Part shown: positions 1 through 7,691 of the stretch, piece after piece
Numbering within the stretch: the stretch's first letter is position 1
Layout of the letters: each line of letters opens with the position of its first letter
NCBI RefSeq assembly: GCF_006517625.1
Contig: NZ_VHQI01000006.1
Coordinates: 1-64,000 of the forward strand
DNA: 64,000 bases
Direction: 5' to 3'
Source: Mixta tenebrionis
GTDB lineage: Bacteria > Pseudomonadota > Gammaproteobacteria > Enterobacterales > Enterobacteriaceae
Notes under the pieces: model-generated
Databases searched by the model: none
What the model saw: the letters and a program-made list of their open reading frames with translations, nothing else
Told to the model about the DNA's origin: nothing
Position numbers and translations under genes: made by a program

Positions 1-123
1 ATGGGGATATCGAAGCCTTTACCGGTTAATCCAGCGCCAGGTGTTGCTGGAAACATAACCAGCTCTGTAACAACCGAATATGGAAATGATCAGGCAGGAA
101 AAGTACTGGGTGGTGGCCAATGA
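1..123 (+). CDS. cdiA: C-terminal tail of a CdiA-type toxin (partial, 5' end outside window)
   Basis: The frame is open from base 1 to a TGA at 121-123 and gives about 40 residues starting MGISKPLPVNPAPG. This tail aligns by eye with the end of the toxin at 415-1080: both have GISK, a PxPG-like turn, then GN..SS/GS.T(S/T)E(Y/F)G. It is therefore read as the last part of a CdiA C-terminal toxin of the same family. The immunity gene starts inside the stop codon (ATGA), as is usual for cdiA/cdiI pairs. The CdiA body and CdiB would lie to the left of the window. Toxin activity is not deducible from 40 residues; the membrane immunity partner suggests a toxin acting at the inner membrane. Confidence 0.72.
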   Translation: MGISKPLPVNPAPGVAGNITSSVTTEYGNDQAGKVLGGGQ

Positions 124-377
124 AAATCTTAGCCTCAAAATGGTTTTCAATCTTCGTTTACCTGTTAATAGCCTTCCCTACTGGGATATTTATTGCTGCT
201 GTAACTATGCAGATTGTAATCAAGTTATTTTACTTTTCCCTTAATGGATCATCTTTGAATTTGTCCTCGATTGATTACTTAAAAATTTTGAAAGGAAGTA
301 TCGCGGGAGGAATTATTGGAGCGATAGGTTGTTGGTGGATCTACTACCAGCACTACAGAAAAAACAGAAACAGATAG
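120..377 (+). CDS. cdiI: Putative CDI immunity protein, small inner-membrane protein
   Basis: Eighty-five residues with two hydrophobic segments (about 10-32 and 55-75) and a basic C-terminus (HYRKNRNR), so an inner-membrane protein is expected. The ATG overlaps the TGA of the preceding toxin tail, which indicates translational coupling. The second hydrophobic segment (KGSIAGGIIGAIG) resembles the matching part of the 1077-1310 product (KMSVGGGGIVGLGIG), so the two are probably diverged members of one immunity family. The role as immunity protein is inferred from position, size and membrane topology. The family was not recognised by name. Confidence 0.65.
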   Translation: MKILASKWFSIFVYLLIAFPTGIFIAAVTMQIVIKLFYFSLNGSSLNLSSIDYLKILKGSIAGGIIGAIGCWWIYYQHYRKNRNR

Positions 378-382
378 CACAA

Positions 383-412
383 AAATCCCGGCTATCGAAC
401 CGGGATTTCTTG
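383..412 (+). terminator. Terminator-like hairpin after the first immunity gene
   Basis: Perfect 9-bp stem AAATCCCGG (383-391) / CCGGGATTT (400-408) with an 8-nt loop, five bases after the immunity stop codon. The following T-rich stretch is short, so termination efficiency is uncertain. A very similar AAATCCCGCC/GGCGGGATTT hairpin closes the third module at 2660-2687. This hairpin probably ended the original cdiBAI transcript before the orphan module was appended directly after it. Confidence 0.6.
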
Positions 413-414
413 TT

Positions 415-425
415 GTTGAGAATAA
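415..425 (+). repeat. VENN-junction direct repeat, copy 1 (GTTGAGAATAA)
   Basis: Eleven bases encoding Val-Glu-Asn-(Asn), identical to 1350-1360. VENN is the known boundary between the conserved CdiA body and the variable toxin. Here each orphan module begins at this string, so it marks the recombination joint where toxin modules are exchanged. Confidence 0.7.
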
Positions 426-1080
426 TGCGCTGGGCGCGGCAGCCGGTTCAGATCTGGGATTTTGGTTAGGGAAAACACCGGACGCAACAGCAGAGGATAA
501 AGCGAAAGTGGCTGGCGATATAGCGAAGGGAAATGCAATTGTTTCAGCAGGAGTAGCCAGTACAGTGGGAGTCGGTACGTTAACGGCAGAACAGGCTGCG
601 GTGTGGGGGCTGGGGGCCGGAGTGAATGCTGGAGTGCAGTATGCAAGTAGCGGCGAGGTAAATCCGGTTAACTCTGTGATAGCAGGCTGGGTAAATGTAG
701 CGACAATGGGACAGGGTTGGAAAGGTACTGTAGCCTGGAACAGTGCGGGAGGTGCTTTGACTAATGCCATAAATGGTGATGATCCACTGACCGGAGCTGT
801 AACAACGGGAGCAGGTGCCTGGGCTGGATATGGTGTTGGTAACTATATTGTGAAACCGGCAGCAAATACGGCGGGTAAGTGGTTAACCGGCGGCTGGAAT
901 CCGAAGTTTGATGCTAATTGGTTGAAATATAGTGAGGTGAAAGGTCAATTCGGGATTTCGAAAGAAATGTTGCCGAGTAAGATCCCAGGGGCAGTAGGTA
1001 ATGCCAGTGGTAGCTTAACATCTGAATTTGGAAGTGCTTTAATCCAGAAAAAAAATAATGGAATGGAGGGAGGAGAATGA
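415..1080 (+). CDS. Orphan CdiA-CT toxin module (VENN plus Gly/Ala-rich hydrophobic toxin)
   Basis: The frame opens at VENN (415-426) and runs 221 codons to TGA at 1078-1080. There is no clear start codon or ribosome site near VENN, as expected for a displaced cdiA 3' fragment that must recombine into cdiA to be expressed; an internal ATG at 508 has no obvious Shine-Dalgarno. The product has a pretoxin part (GSDLGFWLGKTPD) followed by a long Gly/Ala-rich, mildly hydrophobic domain. The last about 40 residues match the tail at 1-123. The composition and the membrane immunity partner suggest a membrane-active toxin, but this is inference. The coding sequence is otherwise intact. Confidence 0.7.
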   Translation, partial: VENNALGAAAGSDLGFWLGKTPDATAEDKAKVAGDIAKGNAIVSAGVASTVGVGTLTAEQAAVWGLGAGVNAGVQYASSGEVNPVNSVIAGWVNVATMGQGWKGTVAWNSAGGALTNAINGDDPLTGAVTTGAGAWAGYGVGNYIVKPAANTAGKWLTGGWNPKFDANWLKYSEVKGQFGISKEMLPSKIPGAVGNASGSLTSEFGSALIQKKNNGMEGGE

Positions 1081-1310
1081 GGAGCCTTCTGTTCTTAATT
1101 ACTATAATAATGATCTGCATATTAGGGATGTTTATTATTGGTATAGTATTTTATATTTCTCTGGAGCTTTTTTTCTATATTTATGCCGGTACGCCGGTAT
1201 ACTTTGAGAGTTATCAATTTGTAAAATTGATAAAAATGAGCGTTGGTGGCGGTGGGATTGTAGGCTTAGGGATTGGCATGCTTCATTTATTCAAAGTTAA
1301 AGGTTTTTAA
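1077..1310 (+). CDS. Putative immunity protein of the second CDI module, small inner-membrane protein
   Basis: Seventy-seven residues with a long hydrophobic N-terminus (about 4-35) and a second Gly-rich segment (about 54-70, SVGGGGIVGLGIG). The start codon overlaps the toxin stop (ATGA) and the toxin gene ends in a purine-rich GGAGGGAGGAGA stretch that supplies the ribosome site. The layout matches the 85-residue immunity protein of the first module, with weak similarity to it. It is predicted to protect against the toxin encoded at 415-1080; cross-protection against the first toxin is unknown. Confidence 0.65.
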   Translation: MRSLLFLITIIMICILGMFIIGIVFYISLELFFYIYAGTPVYFESYQFVKLIKMSVGGGGIVGLGIGMLHLFKVKGF

Positions 1311-1334
1311 TCTGAAGAGAATACATCACAAGTA

Positions 1335-2146
1335 TTGTGGTACCGTATAGTTGAGAATAACTATTTGAGCCAGAAACAGCAGGCTCAGAAGAAAGAAGAA
1401 CTTGCACAATGTAAGAGCATCTCCTGTAAAGCTCAGACTCAGGCAAAATGGACGGCGATTGACCTGGGTCAGGACGGCAGCTTTGCGGCGGGTATGATCG
1501 CCGGGGTTCCGGCAGGACTGTATGATGCCGTTGACGGCATCGTGAAAACGGCCAGCAGTCCGGTTGAAACCTACGAGGCGCTGAAATCTCTGTTTAACAG
1601 CGGTGACGTGCTGGGCAATGTATCGGATGCAGTGAAGCAGTCCTATATCGACCGTATTGATCGGATGGAAGCGGAATACCAGAGAGCCGGGGCCAGCGGA
1701 TCGTTTAATGCAGGGGTTGAAGGCGGGAAGCTGGTCACGGATATAGCTGGTCTGCTGGCTGGCGGAGCCGGAGTGGCGAAAGGCGGTGTGCTCCTGACGG
1801 AGAAAGTGGTTGCGAAAACTACTGGTATAGTAGAAACAACATTAAAATCTTCAGTCGTTAACAAAATACTGGAGGCAGATCGTATTGGTAGTGGACTAAA
1901 ACCGGATCCTACACATAGAGGAGCAAGTTATCTGAGTCGCGAACAATTGATGAGTGGGAAAGTTTTCACTATCAAAGGCGGTGATGGTATAGAAAGAAGA
2001 TTATTGCAAGCCGAAGGTTCCTTTAATGGAAAAAAGGTGTATTCGAATATATTTATGACAATAAAGGGAACGTAACACACCAAAGGTTTATCGAGAGTGG
2101 AAGAATTACGGGTAAACCCAATCAAAGAGTGCAGAAGGTGAAATGA
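1335..2146 (+). pseudogene. Second orphan CdiA-CT module, frameshifted in an A6 tract
   Basis: VENN lies at 1350-1361 and the frame (open from a TTG at 1335) runs to a TAA at 2073-2075, ending in a non-family tail. The next frame continues the toxin from 2036 to TGA 2144-2146 with [16 protein letters not shown] and ending TGKPNQRVQKVK, a C-terminus typical of one common CdiA toxin class. One extra A in the A6 run at 2030-2035 would join the two halves as ...[12 protein letters not shown], giving about 270 residues. So there is either a real one-base deletion or a homopolymer sequencing error. The pretoxin part (to about residue 150) is Ala/Gly-rich; the toxin core holds SYLSREQL and [14 protein letters not shown]. 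The nuclease or other activity was not identified. Confidence 0.72.
1350..1360 (+). repeat. VENN-junction direct repeat, copy 2 (GTTGAGAATAA)
   Basis: Identical 11-mer to 415-425, again at the first codons of an orphan toxin module. The bases upstream (after the immunity stop at 1310) do not resemble a CdiA body, so homology starts at this point. Confidence 0.7.
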
Positions 2147-2147
2147 T

Positions 2148-2657
2148 ATGAATTTATACCCGATACCTTTCGATTTTATTGATAAAAATATTCGGCTGTC
2201 GTGGTGTGAAGTAAAGTGGGGTTATGAAAATAGTCTCATTACCTCAGAAGTGCCCGTAAAGAAGGCGGAAAAGATTGTCTTAACAGAGTGTTATACGAAG
2301 CCTGAGCTTGAATTGTCATTTATTATGCCGGGTGAAAAAAATAACATAGATCCTTTGCTAAAAGAGCTATGTTCGGAAATTAAGCAGAATGGCCAGTCAG
2401 CGATTAGAAAAAAGTGGCTATATATAGTACTTAGCTGGCTTTGGAAAAATCAAGGTTGTTTTGATGATCCGTTAGGAGAAGTAGAAAATATCTACGCTCA
2501 TTTTGATTACCCAGGTGAAATAGAAGGTTTTATAAAATATATGCCTCCTAATGATGGATATGATCCATCAAAGCATACTGAGGCGGAGAATATTAATCAT
2601 TTAATGGATAAGTGGCGAAACTATTTAGTTAAAGAATCAAATACGTTTATGTCTTAA
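2148..2657 (+). CDS. Putative immunity protein of the third CDI module (DUF2247-like)
   Basis: A 169-residue soluble protein, rich in acidic and aromatic residues, with no signal peptide. The N-terminal pattern RLSWCEVKWGYENSLI and the helical Trp-rich middle recall the DUF2247 family, which occurs among polymorphic-toxin immunity proteins; that assignment is from memory and moderate. The ATG lies one base after the TGA of the restored toxin frame (2144-2146), not after the premature TAA at 2073. This supports the view that the frameshift is recent or an error. The gene itself is intact and followed by a strong terminator. Confidence 0.62.
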   Translation: MNLYPIPFDFIDKNIRLSWCEVKWGYENSLITSEVPVKKAEKIVLTECYTKPELELSFIMPGEKNNIDPLLKELCSEIKQNGQSAIRKKWLYIVLSWLWKNQGCFDDPLGEVENIYAHFDYPGEIEGFIKYMPPNDGYDPSKHTEAENINHLMDKWRNYLVKESNTFMS

Positions 2658-2659
2658 TG

Positions 2660-2688
2660 AAATCCCGCCCTTTACCGGCGGGATTTTT
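2660..2688 (+). terminator. Rho-independent terminator of the third CDI module
   Basis: Stem AAATCCCGCC / GGCGGGATTT with a short CTTTACC-type loop followed by a T run, three bases after the immunity stop codon. Confidence 0.85.
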
Positions 2689-2873
2689 ACTACCACCTTA
2701 TAAAACCACGACCTATGGGCGTAGTCATCAGCAGGTTTGGCTCTGCCTTATTGTCTTTGGGTTTAAACCTAACAGGACTGGCAGAGACTTCTTTTTAGCG
2801 TATTTAGTACGCTCTTCCAGGGCGAAATCAATGCCACCTTCGATGAAGGCGGATTTTTACTTAAACCCGTCAG

Positions 2874-3056
2874 CTACTCCTCCCTCGCCAGCCGGATGAT
2901 CAGCTGTCCCGGCCCGGTGATCACCTCGATCTTCTGCCCGGTCACAAACCCCAGCGCCGCCATCCAGCGGCCCTTGAGCGTAATGGACGGCGACGGCTCA
3001 AACTTTCGCTGATCCCTATAATCCACAGTGCAATGCCGGGTTGTGGGTGCCTCTCC
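2874..3056 (-). pseudogene. SymE-like toxin fragment
   Basis: Read on the minus strand, about 60 codons end at a TAG (2874-2876) and contain PSPSITLKGRWMAALGF followed by VTGQKIEV and a PGQLIIR strand. This is the core of the SymE family (SOS-associated type I toxin with an AbrB/MazE-like fold, known to act on RNA or the nucleoid). The upstream part keeps TTRHCTVDYRDQRKFEP, matching the usual SymE N-terminal region, but the frame is closed by a TAA at 3057-3059 and has no ATG; GTG is the only possible start. It is called a truncated copy. SymE-family genes are often seen near CDI/Rhs loci. Confidence 0.68.
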
Positions 3057-3134
3057 TTATGATGTTGCGCAGCCATAATCAACGTGCCGGGCGGAGCCGG
3101 AATAAGAGAGCGCGAAACAGGTGCTTGAGCAAAT

Positions 3135-3185
3135 TTTTGACTCTTTCGGTTTAACAGTATCAACCTGGCGAGCTGTTAACTTCAT
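3135..3185 (-). pseudogene. Remnant N-terminus of a P4-family tyrosine integrase
   Basis: The minus-strand ATG at 3185 encodes MKLTARQVDTVKPKESK, the typical opening of P4/CP4-type integrases with an N-terminal DUF4102 domain, then similarity stops. The fragment points away from the 3' end of selC, 150 bp distant. This is exactly where an island integrase gene stands after insertion into a tRNA gene. The rest of the gene has been deleted. Confidence 0.7.
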
Positions 3186-3337
3186 TGAGGGCACCTCAAA
3201 AGGGGCGCATCTTTTATGCCTCCCAGAATGTACTTGATTCTGGTAGAGATAAGTTGACCCCAGGAGAACATAACTGATTGTTATGGCAGCTAGTATAAGG
3301 GATTTACTGATTACAGTGGCGTTCAGTAGAGGCAAAT

Positions 3338-3432
3338 TGGCGGAAGATCACAGGGGTCGAACCTGCCCAGGACCGCTGGCGGCCCCAACCGGATTTGAAG
3401 TCCGGCCGCCTCACCGGAGACGACGATCTTCC
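3338..3432 (-). tRNA. selC: tRNA-Sec (UCA), selC
   Basis: Minus-strand 95-nt tRNA with the 8-bp acceptor stem GGAAGATC/GATCTTCC, a long extra arm, anticodon TCA (complement at 3396-3398) in ACTTCAAAT, and encoded CCA (3338-3340). It matches enterobacterial selC nearly base for base. It inserts selenocysteine at UGA together with SelA and SelB, whose genes lie at 16317-19546. The 3' end is a well-known integration site for genomic islands (for example LEE in E. coli), and an integrase remnant lies just beyond it here. Confidence 0.97.
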
Positions 3433-3449
3433 ATCAAATGATGGCTGCG

Positions 3450-3455
3450 AGTATA
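3450..3455 (-). promoter_or_regulatory. Probable -10 box of selC
   Basis: Minus-strand TATACT (inside GTTATACTCG) lies 18 bases upstream of the mature selC 5' end. No convincing -35 hexamer is seen 17 bp further up. The call rests on position and the -10 match only. Confidence 0.45.
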
Positions 3456-3607
3456 ACACCGGAGCCGCCAGGATACAGCTCTTCTCAATGGCGCTGGAAG
3501 GCAGCTTAATGACTGGTTAATTTTGCGTTTATGCGGTCACCCTTGTTCCTTGTATATCTGTGCTGCTACCCCGTTTGCGGCTTATAAATGCTGATAATAA
3601 TACCTGA

Positions 3608-4783
3608 CTAGAATATCTCGCCGCTCTGTCGGCGATACTCTCTGGGCGTCGTGGCATAGCTTTTCTTAAATACCGAATAAAAATACTGGAGCGATGGATA
3701 GCCGCACATTTGCGAAATCTCATTGATCGGCAGCGAAGATGAGATTAACAGGGTACGCGCCCGCTCCAGTTTTTCACTATGAATAATGGTATGAATGGTT
3801 TCGCCGGTTTCATCCTTAAAGCGTTTTTCCAGGTTGGAACGCGACATGCCGACCGCGTCCAGTACCTGCTCAACCTTAATACCTTTGCAGGCGTTGCCGC
3901 GAATATAGTGCATAGCCTGAATCACCGCCGGATCGCGCAGCGAACGATAGTCGGTAGAACGGCGGGCGACTACTTTAACGGGCGGTACCAGAATGCGCTG
4001 TAGCGGCAATGATTGCCGATCCAGCAGACGATGCAGCAGCTTGGCCGCCTGATAGCCCATCTGGTGAGTGCCCTGCGCGACTGATGACAGCGCAACGCGT
4101 GACAGATAGCGCGTCAGTTCTTCATTATCGATACCGATTACGCACAGCTTCTCCGGCACCGGGATTTTTAAATGTTCGCATACCTGTAGCAGGTGGCGGG
4201 CGCGCGCGTCGGTTACCGCAATAATTCCGGTCTGCGGCGGCAGCGTCTGCAGCCAGTCGGCGAGTCGGTTTTGCGCATGCTGCCAGTGGGCAGGCGCCGT
4301 TTCCATACCCTGATAAATTACGCCCTGGTAGCGCTCTTTCGCTACCAGCTGGCGAAAGGCGTACTCCCGCTCCTGCGCCCAGCGCTTGCCGCTGGAGGCG
4401 GGCAGGCCGTAAAAGGCGAAACGGTTGATGCCCTTTTCTTTCAGGTGCAGAAAGGCGCTCTCTACCAGCGCGGCGTTGTCGGTAGCGATATAGTGGACCG
4501 GCGGATAATCTTCGGGGCGATGGTAGGAGCCGCCAACGCCTACGATAGGAACCTCCACATTGCGCAGCAGCGCCTCGATCGCCGTATCGTCGTAGTCGGC
4601 GATCACGCCGTCTCCCAGGCACTCACGAATATTTTCAATACGGCAGCGAAAATCCTCCTCAATAAAAATATCCCAGTCGGTTTGCGATGCTTGTAAGTAT
4701 TCGCCAACGCCCTCTACCACCTGACGATCGTAGGCTTTGTTGGCGTTAAACAGCAGGCTGATGCGGAAACGTTTTTCAAACAT
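3608..4783 (-). CDS. xylR: Xylose operon activator XylR (AraC family)
   Basis: 391 residues, nearly the length of E. coli XylR (392), with a periplasmic-binding-protein-like sensor domain (about 5-270; FNANKAYDRQVVEGVGEYLQ near the start) and a C-terminal AraC double helix-turn-helix (about 285-388; GMSRSNLEKRFK, CGYPSLQYFYSVFKK). It binds D-xylose and activates xylAB and xylFGH. The ATG at 4783 follows GGGAG with 5-nt spacing and matches the E. coli start; a GTG six bases upstream is less likely. It lies downstream of xylH in the same direction, 90 bp away. Confidence 0.97.
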   Translation of the reverse strand: MFEKRFRISLLFNANKAYDRQVVEGVGEYLQASQTDWDIFIEEDFRCRIENIRECLGDGVIADYDDTAIEALLRNVEVPIVGVGGSYHRPEDYPPVHYIATDNAALVESAFLHLKEKGINRFAFYGLPASSGKRWAQEREYAFRQLVAKERYQGVIYQGMETAPAHWQHAQNRLADWLQTLPPQTGIIAVTDARARHLLQVCEHLKIPVPEKLCVIGIDNEELTRYLSRVALSSVAQGTHQMGYQAAKLLHRLLDRQSLPLQRILVPPVKVVARRSTDYRSLRDPAVIQAMHYIRGNACKGIKVEQVLDAVGMSRSNLEKRFKDETGETIHTIIHSEKLERARTLLISSSLPINEISQMCGYPSLQYFYSVFKKSYATTPREYRRQSGEIF

Positions 4784-4873
4784 GATCACTCCCGTTTTTA
4801 TTCTGCATCCTGATTACCACAGCCAAACCGGCAGCAGAAAAAAATTGGCGAGCCCTGTGATCTGCTTCGACGA

Positions 4874-6049
4874 TTACACCCGCCGTCGGGTAGCGGAATC
4901 CATCCAGACCGCCAGCAGCAGAATGGCGCCTTTAACGATGTACTGCCAGAAAGTGGGTACATCCATCATGCTCATGCCGTTATCCAGCGAGGCCATAATA
5001 AAAGCGCCCATTACCGCGCCCGCGACCGAACCGATACCGCCGGCGAGGCTGGTCCCGCCGATAACGCAGGCGGCAATAGCGTCCAGTTCGGCGATATTGC
5101 CGGCAGAGGGGGAGCCGGCGCCGAGGCGGGAACTGAGGATCAATCCGGCGACCGCGACCAGCAGGCCGTTAATAGCAAATACCGCCAGCTTGGTGCGCGC
5201 CACGTTAATACCGGAGAGCCGGGCGGCATCCAGGTTGCCGCCGATGGCGTAGATACGGCGGCCAAAAGCGGTACGCGTCGCCATAAACATCCCCGCCAGC
5301 AGCAGCAGCGCCAGAATCAGCACCGGCGTCGGCACGCCGCGATAATCGTTTAACAGCCAGATAGCGCCCAGCACCAGCAGCGCGGTAATAGCCTGGCGCG
5401 TTACCGCGCTGCGCCCGGTTGGCTGCGGCAGGCCCATCTCCTGACGGCGCATCCGCAGCCGCCACTGCCAGGCGATAAACAGGCCAAGGCCGATGACGCC
5501 AAAGCCGAAGCCGATACCGTCGGCAAGGTAGCTCTGCCCAATTTGCGACATTGCCGGGCTGGTAGGGGCGACGGTGGTGCCGTTGGTGATGCCTACCAGT
5601 ACGCCGCGAAAGGCAAGCATCCCCGCCAGGGTGACAATAAAAGAGGGTACTTTACGGTAGGCCACCCACCAGCCGTTCCAGGCGCCCAGCAGCAGACCAA
5701 GCGCCAGCGTAACTACAATAGTCAACGGCAGCGGCCAGCCCAGCCAGACGTCAAAAATAGCCGCGGCGCCGCCCAGCAGACCCATCATCGAGCCTACCGA
5801 GAGGTCGATCTCAGCGGCGATAATCACAAAAACCATGCCTACCGCCAGAATGCCGGTGATGGCTGTCTGGCGCAGCAGGTTAGAGACGTTGCGCGCGCTA
5901 AGGTAAGCGCCGTCGGTCATCCAGGTAAAAAACAGCATAATCAACAGGATGGCAGCCAGCATAACCAGCACCTGCAGGTTAAGCAGGCGTAATTTGCCCG
6001 GCGCGCCGCCGCCGCTGGCGGGCAGCATCGCGGTATTGGTTTTAAGCAT
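4874..6049 (-). CDS. xylH: D-xylose ABC transporter permease XylH
   Basis: 391-residue inner-membrane permease of the BPD_transp_2/RbsC class with about ten membrane segments. It carries family blocks such as [16 protein letters not shown] (about 85-100) and the C-terminal [19 protein letters not shown]. It forms the channel of the XylFGH importer. The start ATG at 6049 lies inside the end of xylG (8-base overlap) with GGAG eight bases upstream; a GTG at 6058 is also in frame but lacks the spacing. Expression is coupled to xylG. Confidence 0.95.
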   Translation of the reverse strand: MLKTNTAMLPASGGGAPGKLRLLNLQVLVMLAAILLIMLFFTWMTDGAYLSARNVSNLLRQTAITGILAVGMVFVIIAAEIDLSVGSMMGLLGGAAAIFDVWLGWPLPLTIVVTLALGLLLGAWNGWWVAYRKVPSFIVTLAGMLAFRGVLVGITNGTTVAPTSPAMSQIGQSYLADGIGFGFGVIGLGLFIAWQWRLRMRRQEMGLPQPTGRSAVTRQAITALLVLGAIWLLNDYRGVPTPVLILALLLLAGMFMATRTAFGRRIYAIGGNLDAARLSGINVARTKLAVFAINGLLVAVAGLILSSRLGAGSPSAGNIAELDAIAACVIGGTSLAGGIGSVAGAVMGAFIMASLDNGMSMMDVPTFWQYIVKGAILLLAVWMDSATRRRV

Positions 6050-7574
6050 AGTGTTCACTCCGCAGCGCCGCTTCCATTACCTGCTCCTGCGTCAGGTTAT
6101 GGTTCGGCAGATCAGCTTTGATTTGGCCTTCGTGCATTACCAGCACGCGATCGCTTAGCCCTAATACCTCCGGTAGTTCGGAAGAGATCACGATAATGGC
6201 GATGCCCTGTTGCACCAGTTGATGAATCAGCTTGTAGATTTCCACGCGGGCGCCGATATCGATACCGCGCGTCGGCTCGTCCAGAATCAGCACCTGCGGG
6301 TTAAGCAGCAGACATTTGGCGATCACCGCCTTTTGCTGATTACCGCCGCTGAGGCGGCCTATCGCTAACTCCGGCGACGCGGTTTTTACCCGCAGCTGTT
6401 GAATGGCGTCGTTGATGGCGATCTGTTCACGCGCGTCGTCCAGCGTTGAGAGCGGGCCGCTAAACTGGCTGAGCGCCGCCAGGGTGATATTTTTCCCCAC
6501 GCCTAATAGCGGAACGATGCCATCCTTTTTACGATCTTCCGGCACCATAGCAATACCGTGGTGAATTGCCTGCTGGCAGCTCCAGCGGCGCGCTTCAACC
6601 CGGTGGCCCTGTATTACCACCTCGCCTTCCCAGCGTCCCGGCCACAGGCCGGTAAGGCACTGGACGGTTTCGGTACGTCCCGCGCCCACCAGCCCGGCGA
6701 TACCGAGAATCTCGCCGCGCCGCAGCGTGAAGGAAACGTTATTTACCCGGCGCAGATGGCGGTTTACCGGATGCCAGGCGGTGAGATTCGTCACGCGCAA
6801 AATCTCCTCGCCCTGCGCGTGCGGTTCGCGAGGATAGAGCGCGGTCAGTTCACGTCCGACCATCATGGTAATAATGTCATCTTCGCTCAGGCCCGCAGCC
6901 GCACAGGTAGCGATATGCTGGCCGTCGCGAATCACGCAGATGGTATCGGAGATCGCTTTAACTTCGTTCAGCTTGTGGGAGATATAAACGCAGGCGATGC
7001 CGTGATCGCGCAGATCGTTGACGATCTCCAGCAGCACGCCGGTTTCCTGTTCGGTCAGGGAAGAGGTAGGCTCATCCAGAATCAGCAGCCGCACCTGTTT
7101 ATTTAACGCCCTGGCAATCTCCACCAGCTGCTGCTGGCCGATTCCCAGCTCGCCGACGCGCGTCCAGGGGGAAATATCCAGCTTTACCTGTTTGAGCAGG
7201 CGCTGACAGCGCAGCGCCATCGTTTCGTCATCCACCACGCCGCCACGGGTAATCTCGCTGCCGAGAAAGATATTTTCCAGCACCGTGAGCTGCCGTACCA
7301 GCGCCAGCTCCTGATGGATAATCACTATGCCCTTGCGCTCCGTATCGCGGATGGTCGCCGCGCGTAACGGTTCGCCGGCGAACAGGATTTCGCCCTCGTA
7401 GTCGCCGCTGGGATAGAGGCCGCACAGTACCTTCATCAGCGTCGATTTACCGGAGCCGTTTTCGCCGCACAGCGATACGATTTCACCCGCATCCAGGCGC
7501 AGCGAAATATTGTCGACGGCCTTTACGCTGCCGAAGCGCTTGGTAATATTTTTCATTTCCAGTTGCGTCGTCAT
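6042..7574 (-). CDS. xylG: D-xylose ABC transporter ATP-binding protein XylG
   Basis: 510 residues with two fused ABC ATPase domains. The first has Walker [10 protein letters not shown] (about 37-45) and the signature in [13 protein letters not shown], followed by Walker B LLILDEP. The second has the degenerate sugar-transporter Walker [10 protein letters not shown] and signature [13 protein letters not shown]. This is the usual architecture of RbsA/XylG/MglA proteins, where the second site is weakly active. It energises uptake through XylH. GGAG lies 7-8 bases before the ATG (7574). Confidence 0.96.
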   Translation of the reverse strand: MTTQLEMKNITKRFGSVKAVDNISLRLDAGEIVSLCGENGSGKSTLMKVLCGLYPSGDYEGEILFAGEPLRAATIRDTERKGIVIIHQELALVRQLTVLENIFLGSEITRGGVVDDETMALRCQRLLKQVKLDISPWTRVGELGIGQQQLVEIARALNKQVRLLILDEPTSSLTEQETGVLLEIVNDLRDHGIACVYISHKLNEVKAISDTICVIRDGQHIATCAAAGLSEDDIITMMVGRELTALYPREPHAQGEEILRVTNLTAWHPVNRHLRRVNNVSFTLRRGEILGIAGLVGAGRTETVQCLTGLWPGRWEGEVVIQGHRVEARRWSCQQAIHHGIAMVPEDRKKDGIVPLLGVGKNITLAALSQFSGPLSTLDDAREQIAINDAIQQLRVKTASPELAIGRLSGGNQQKAVIAKCLLLNPQVLILDEPTRGIDIGARVEIYKLIHQLVQQGIAIIVISSELPEVLGLSDRVLVMHEGQIKADLPNHNLTQEQVMEAALRSEHYA

Positions 7575-7691
7575 GTCCTACTCCATCTGTTGGCCGGCAA
7601 AGAGCAGCAAACGCCGCGGCTCAGGCTATCAGGGCCGCCCGTCGGACGGTAAAACCCTTGCCTGCGGCCCGGCGCTTAAGGAATCTGAAAT

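Larger units (their letters stand above)
2689..3337. other. Island edge without an intact gene
   Basis: No complete gene is visible between the last CDI terminator and selC. The stretch holds two recognisable gene fragments on the minus strand (SymE-like at 2874-3056 and an integrase N-terminus at 3135-3185). The rest is unassigned. A 92-codon frame at 3057-3335 runs through the integrase start but has no coherent product. Confidence 0.6.

Noticed and set aside
415-1080. Orphan CDI module called a pseudogene for lack of a start codon
   Set aside because: The reading frame is intact from VENN to stop and orphan cdiA-CT modules normally lack their own start; kept as a silent cassette.
3057-3335. 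92-codon minus-strand frame between selC and the SymE fragment
   Set aside because: Only the internal MKLTARQVDTVKPKESK part is recognisable (integrase start); the upstream and downstream parts are unrelated, so it is not a single gene.
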